64,000 nt of DNA, taken from assembly GCA_015680685.1 (NCBI GenBank), contig MNCI01009196.1:100189-164188 (forward strand), read 5' to 3'. Source of the DNA: Gnetum montanum. Lineage: Eukaryota > Streptophyta > Gnetopsida > Gnetales > Gnetaceae. The notes below the pieces were generated by a model. That model was not told the DNA's origin. It saw only the letters and a list, made by a program, of their open reading frames with translations, and ran no database searches. Of the stretch, positions 58,293-64,000 are shown one piece after another; position 1 is the stretch's first letter, and the number at the start of each line of letters is the position of its first letter. The translations under genes and the position numbers were made by a program.

Positions 58293-60554
58293 TTTAGTCT
58301 TTCATCTATTTTTATTTTTACTAGGTTAGCCTTCTTTCCCTTCTTGACATATAATGTCATGTATGGAATTTAATTTAACCACTTAAAATATGGAAATTAC
58401 TATACATAAGGGTACCTAATACTTCAGTAACTATTAGAATGGCTTATATCTTCAAAATTTGAACAATTATTAGTTTTGGTGAGTAAGTAAACTATTCTTT
58501 TCCTTGATTTATGTATTATGGTAAGTATATGTATTGAAGTGGATTCAATTGCTCAACACCTTTAATTTGCACTATGTAGGACTATCTATGATAAGATTGA
58601 GTGTATTATAAGGATGCTTCCTTGAGTGATTTATGATTAAGTGTTGATTATACTATTGATACCTATCTTGCACGAGATCTTAGATATATTGATGCTATGC
58701 TATAGTTTAGATATGTAATGAATAATTGAGATCTCTATGTCTACTCCTATGTTATTTAAATTGTATTATGTTTAATGTTTTACATTGTTATGTACAACAA
58801 TATATCTAGAAAAAGTATTTGACATTTTAACATATATTGATTAGCCTTTACTTGGCATATTGCATGACATAATTATCATTTTTTCTTTGAAAAGTTACCA
58901 TTAATAGGGATTGAATTTGATTCAACATGTCAATATATGCTATTGATTAAGGATATTTTTAACATACTTTAAACCTCTACTATGCATGATGATAGAGACA
59001 TTTATGTTAAAAAATTATTTATTTTATCAAATGTTGTCATATTGAGGTTATTTAATAAATGGTGTGTTGCTTAAGCTATATGTTTAATAATTTGGTGATT
59101 GTTGTAATGTTGTTATGATCCTGGTGTAGTTTTAGATTGTACATGTAGAAAGCATTATATTCTTGCACTATTATTTTCTTATACCTTTAAGGAAAAAGCT
59201 AGAACTAGTTTGGGGTGTTACTATGAAATTATTCTTTCCTAATCCTATGAGAACGCCTCCATGAAAAGTGTTAAAGTACTTAATTCATAGCCATAAATGG
59301 TATTTGACTCAGTATAACCTTCACTAAGTCAGTGATAATAACATGAGGGGGCATGAATCTCGAATTGAATATGAACATATTCTCCCACATGTAAATTAGG
59401 AATAATAAGGGAATGATGAAAGAACATTAAATTAAATGTTGAAAATTAATCAAGTGTTTATAGCTGAAAAATAAACTGTTGAATAAACTCTAAGAGATGA
59501 AATAAAATCTAAGTATAAAACATAATTAAAAAATAAATAATTAAAATATAAATAGCTATGATGTAGGGAAAACAATTTTGGTTCCTTTTCCAAATAATAG
59601 AAATGCTTTATTACTTAAAAAAAGTGTTCATCTTCTATAAAGGACAAAACTACAAGTATTGGTGAAAAAATGTAAGTGGAATGAAACTATTGATAAGAAC
59701 CCAATTTGTGAGAAAAATGTAAGTTAAAAGAATGGAATTGAATCTCTAAAGGCTAGATATGTGGATGGGAAAGCTATAAATATTATCCAAAATAAAATCA
59801 AGGCTATTTTGGCTAAGTTTCTAAGACCTTATTTAACACATGAATTGATGTTAAATCATGCCAAGATGATGCCAAGAAGCTTGTGAAGTTGGGGAATGAT
59901 GTCAAGTGTTGAACATAAAGGTCAACAATGATATTTTACAAGTCTTATGAGTGGTAACATTGACCCTGACATTGCTATTAAGATCAGCTAGGGATTTAGA
60001 AAAATTTCAAACATTTTTTAGATTTATAGTTCCAAGTCTCTAAGACTTGATTTGATGCCCAAACTATTGTCAAATGATGTTGTCATAATGCTACAAAATT
60101 TAGGATTATGAGAATCTGTATAGAAAAACACCAAAATTAGAAATTGTGCATGATCAAACTAATCATATAAAACATAATAACTCAAAAGTAATTGAATTTA
60201 GAGTGAAAAATACCATTAATCTAGAAACAATAGGAAAATAAATAAAGAAACAAAAACCATTTTTGTACATAGTTTTCATGCAAGATTTCTAAATTTTGAA
60301 TAAACACAAGGTGTAGGACATACCATGAATTATTTAAGATGAAGATTACTACCACTACAATCTAAAATGCAATTTTCTAAAATTTCCTTATGTCTTAGCA
60401 TCTAATGTGCTTTGTTGTTTGTTTGTTGTTTTTGAAAATGTAAGAAATGATAAATGAAAAAATAAATTTACAATATTTATATTAATATTCACATGCATTG
60501 CGCTCACGAACCTCTTCATCGTATAAGCCTCACAATGATCATATAGATCAACAT
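58293..60554. other. AT-rich unassigned DNA, possibly inside J
   Basis: No coding motif found on either strand. Contains a purine-rich AACATGAGGGGGCATGAA near 59340 that resembles a polypurine tract, but no LTR could be matched to it. Confidence 0.45.
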
Positions 60555-60573
60555 AAACCTGGCTCTAATATCA
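60555..60573 (-). other. Primer binding site of element J, initiator tRNA-Met
   Basis: The plus strand AAACCTGGCTCTAATATCA matches the 3' end of plant initiator tRNA-Met (AAACCTGGCTCTGATACCA) at 17 of 19 bases. It is read as the primer site of a minus-strand element, not a tRNA gene, because only the 3' end is present and an LTR-like segment follows. Confidence 0.75.
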
Positions 60574-60957
60574 TGTTAAGTTTTGTGTAATCAATTAAAT
60601 CACAAGTTCCAAGGAAATAACAAATAATTATGTTTATATACTTTGACATATACTTATCATTGTATTAACATAACTGCATTATGTAAGCACCATAGTGTTC
60701 ATCTTAGTACATTATACCTCTTCGAGATAATGGAAAACATTGTTTGAGATATAAGTAAAATACATGATATTTTTCCTATACTATTCATGATACTTGCACA
60801 TGAATATCCAAGAGTATTTATAGATATAGAGTAACTATTGTAATGTTTGAAGAGAGACATAAAAATTTGTTAAGAGCTAACTCACCAATTGCTAGCATTA
60901 GTTATTTATCAAGCATACACATTGAACACCACTGTGATGGTGATGTCACCATGACAA
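60574..60957 (-). repeat. Probable 5' LTR of J
   Basis: Begins TGTTAAG next to the primer site; minus-strand TATAAATACTC at 60815-60822. The outer edge is a guess at CACCATGACA (60957). No partner LTR was found. Confidence 0.5.
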
Positions 60958-61084
60958 TATGAACATCAATTTATGAAGATTACTTAATATAGATTTCTTT
61001 TGAATGTTGACCTTGATAAAATACATTAAATCCCTAATACTTATACATTCATAGTCATTCCAACCAAAGCCTAAGAGTAAACCA

Positions 61085-62400
61085 AAAGTGTATGATCTCA
61101 TAAAAAATATGAAAAGAGTTAAAACGAATATATCGATATATAAACTATTGCAATCCAAGAATGTAAAGATCACTGTACATGGGTTGGTCAATGAACATAA
61201 AGACAAAGGAAAAGCCTTTATGAGTGAGAGATGAGTTCAATTTGTAAATGGGGTTGGTATTCTTGAAACCTCCACTTTTAACTCCAATGCTAGAAAAGAT
61301 CAACCAACTTTCTTGAAAACTCTAGTTATGTTAGAAAAAAATGTTCAAAATTATTTGATGGACTCAAGAGCTATAATAAATTTAATGCCCTTAAGGTTTG
61401 CAACACTTTAGAAACTCAAATGGTTTTATAAACAAGAAATTTTATTTAGTTTAATGAATTAAATGTACATGTAGTATGATTAGCTAAGGATGTCCAAATT
61501 TACCTTAAAGAATACCCTTATTTAGCATGTCATATAAACTTCTTGGTTGTGAATACGAAGCCAACTTATAATATGATTTTATCATGTACTTTTGATGCTT
61601 TTTTTTTTATTTTATTTTTTGAAATTTCTTCTTTCAATTAAATGATAATATGAACATGTGATTATTTCTAAGGCAACCTTCTATCATCATGTTGTCACAA
61701 ACCTAGAAGAATGTCATTTTATATTAACTAATCAAAGTGTAAAGTTTGTTAAAGTTATTGACCTTGACTTTGAAGAATATAAAATAGGAGAAAGCTCAAA
61801 TGAACTTGTAGATGCTTTAACTAATATAAGCCCATCTATCTACACTTACAGTATTTCTTACTATCAAGCTTATAGGAAAGCCTCAAAGCTATATGATGAT
61901 GCTTTACACTTCCATCAACATAATGGAAAAGAATTCCTTTTTGGCAACCCTGCACCAATAGGTAAAGATAAGGATATTAGTAAAATCTTAACTATTGATA
62001 ATATCTTGATTTATTACAACAATAACATCTACATTGATCAAAGAGCTTTTTTTTTTTTTTCAAATTTCAATAATTTAAACATATGGATACTAAGAGTTGA
62101 TGGAGCTTCATCATCAGAATGTAGTTGTGGTGGTAGGATTATGTTATTCTACCTAGTGAAACTCCACACTCAAGGTTTTCCATTTTTCAAAGTTTATGAC
62201 AAACAACATGGCTAAATATGAAGCCTTAATCTATGGACTAAAATAGATCATTTACTTTCAGCTTTCAAAGTTAAAAATTTGCCATGATTTTCAACTTATT
62301 GTGAATCAAATCAATGATGTTTATGAAGACAAAGACATGGTAAATGAAGGTGTACACCTATGTTCTAAAACTATTTATAAAAACCATATTCCTAGTGCTA
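61085..62400 (+). pseudogene. Ty3/gypsy protease and RNase H remnant I
   Basis: Plus-strand frame with stops: TNISIYKLLQSKNVKITVHG near 61120 (typical stretch before the protease), protease active-site region NYLMDSRAIINLMPLRF near 61350 (the usual DSGAS is DSRAI), a second protease block HINFLVVNTKPTYNMIL near 61540, the open frame 61658-62215, and an RNase H start WILRVDGASSSECSCGGRIM near 62080. The sequence between protease and RNase H is short and has no reverse transcriptase motif, so an internal deletion is likely. The pattern fits Tat/Ogre-like Ty3 elements. Confidence 0.75.
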
Positions 62401-62929
62401 TAGGAAGGGTACCATCTTAGTTTTCACTGACTAGCCTTTGATTTATTTAGTTTCTTACTCTTCTTTAGTCTCATTAGAATTTTTTAGTTAATCTTTTACC
62501 AAAACATATTCCTACCAGGCATTGGAACTAACGCTCACATAACATGGCAAACAAACCATCCCATACTCCTCTAGTAAAGAATCCTTTTGATTATCCTTTT
62601 GACCTCTCTTTTTTCCCATTTTTATCATTCTTATTAATGCTATTATTATTACTACCTTGTATTCTTGGTGTTTAATGCTACCCGTTATTATTGCTAGCAC
62701 CAGATTGAAAGCTAAATCTTGTAAAGCGCAAATTTCTCTCTTATCCGTTGTTGCCTTTGTTTGTCTTTAATTTTGTAACTTTCCTATTTTACGTTGCAAC
62801 TTAAATTAGAGACTAGCTGCTCTTTCTTTTTCTTTAAAAAAAATTCTTTAAAAAGCTTTAAAGTATCTTATAAAAATCAAATATTGATGTTTTAAGTATT
62901 TTACCTTACATAATAGTTGCAACGTTTTT
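62401..62929. other. Unassigned transition DNA
   Basis: A 62-codon minus-strand open stretch (62700-62512), Lys/Gln/Asp-rich, could be a gag linker but has no diagnostic motif. T- and A-rich otherwise. Confidence 0.4.
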
Positions 62930-64000
62930 GGATTCTCGGTACCCCTGTCCACCAAACGTGAATATCCAGTCGTGTCAGTGGAATTGTGTTTTCTGATAAC
63001 CAAAATTTTCGCAGAGTTTTTACCTCTTTTTACGTTTTACTACCATCATCCTCCGTGTCTCCAGCTACCACGCCACCATAACCACCACCTTAACGTAGTA
63101 ACACGAAATCATGAATAAGAGATCATCGAAGTTGTGTAAAATGACCTACCTCGACTGTCGGTGGTATTAGCAGGTGGGACTAGCAGGTGCCAATTACATA
63201 AAAATCATGGAATTCTTATAGCAGTTGCGGTGCCACATTGCTAATTCTGATGGTCATTTGGTTCTCTGTAAGTAGCTTCATTCATACGTCCGAAGCATCT
63301 ATCCTGTCGCAAAAATTGGTGACAAGCTTGTATGGATTATTCTTTCCATGACTTCAAATAACATTCTGTCATTTGATAAAGAAACCATATTATATAAGAA
63401 TCAACCATCAAACACTGACGTGAGAATTCAATAACGGTGGCGTTTTAGAATCTGCTGACGCGCATTTTTGGATTAGTCCAACAGCTAAGTTTGTTCTGTT
63501 CTTGTTCATGGCGTAACCACTATTCCCTCCGACGTCCACAGCACAGATATTGGATTAGCTAAATTCTATCTGCTAAACAAAACAGGAGTGTCTCCCATGA
63601 TTCGTCAGTTTCATGAAATGCGTGTTCTTAGTTTGTCTTGTGAGGACTGCTAAATCTGCACCTGTTTCGCTTGTCGCCCTGCTTGCCGACTGCTTGCATA
63701 CGTGATCTACTTGATAGAAATTAAATAAAGGAAACCTGCATACTTTGTCGGTTCAGCACTTGTAATAAATAAACTCAGGTATGTTAACCAGATTTCATGC
63801 CGCGTTAGAGTGAACTGTAAATGACATCATACCATATCAAGAGTGCGAGTGCGAGCAGCAGCCATAGAGACAGCCAGGACTGAAGGATATCAGTGGGAAA
63901 AATAGCAGCAGAAGAACGAATGATAAAATACAGAAAAAGATAACTACTGCATGGTGTGGGCAAAGAAGAAAGCATGCAACGCAGAAAGAAACAAAAATAA
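62930..64000. other. CpG-retaining, gene-proximal-looking DNA
   Basis: Composition changes sharply: many intact CpGs (CTCGACTGTCGG, GACGCGCATT, CTCCGACGTCC, GTGCGAGTGCGAG) against their near absence in the preceding kilobases. No long ORF, splice model or repeat was recognised. It may be a promoter or untranslated region of a gene beyond the right edge. Confidence 0.5.

Noticed and set aside
60938-60951. TGGTGATGTCACCA inverted repeat
   Set aside because: Single short occurrence near a guessed LTR edge; not enough to call a site.
61658-62215. 185-codon ORF as a host gene
   Set aside because: It is flanked in frame by gypsy protease motifs and ends in an RNase H start, so it is a retrotransposon fragment.

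Overview
This is plant nuclear DNA made almost entirely of old, nested and decayed LTR retrotransposons. Primer sites complementary to plant tRNA-Asp and initiator tRNA-Met, plant-type Ty3 and Ty1 domains, AT-rich composition, and coding frames broken mainly by nonsense changes all point this way. The density and age suggest a very large genome such as a gymnosperm, but that is a weak inference. I found no intact host gene, RNA gene, CRISPR array or bacterial feature.

Layout. 1-1469: 5' end of a minus-strand family A element (LTR, tRNA-Asp primer site, gag start). 1470-7031: AT-rich unassigned DNA with a ~160-177 bp tandem repeat carrying CATGCATG motifs. 7032-13910: scrambled family A DNA, consisting of a plus LTR, a minus gag-protease body, and a plus LTR end with primer site and gag start. 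13911-15347: minus-strand Ty1/copia remnant (G). 17220-29119: plus-strand Ty1/copia element H (target duplication ATAGA), split by minus-strand family A element A4 (20950-28696), which also holds a second coiled-coil ORF. 29374-33286: Ty3/gypsy element C (duplication ATTTA). 33296-58287: Ty1/copia element D (duplication ATGTC). D is split by a minus-strand remnant F that itself contains family B element (39409-46303). D's 3' LTR is split by Ty1/copia element E (about 53390-57576). 60555 to about 60957: primer site and LTR of a minus-strand element J. 61085-62400: Ty3/gypsy protease and RNase H remnant I. After about 62930 the DNA keeps many CpGs and looks gene-proximal.

Families A and B are the most interesting. 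They share LTR 3' halves, tRNA-Asp primer site, gag, 3' noncoding region and polypurine tract, but have entirely different U3 regions. They code only for gag, or gag plus protease, with no reverse transcriptase or integrase, so they were probably mobilised by other elements. Most LTR families here carry an array of short repeats upstream of the TATA box: GCGATATCGC in A, GTCGAC/ATCGAT units in B, AGACGTCT in both C (Ty3) and E (Ty1), and a ~30 bp CCACATTAG unit in D.
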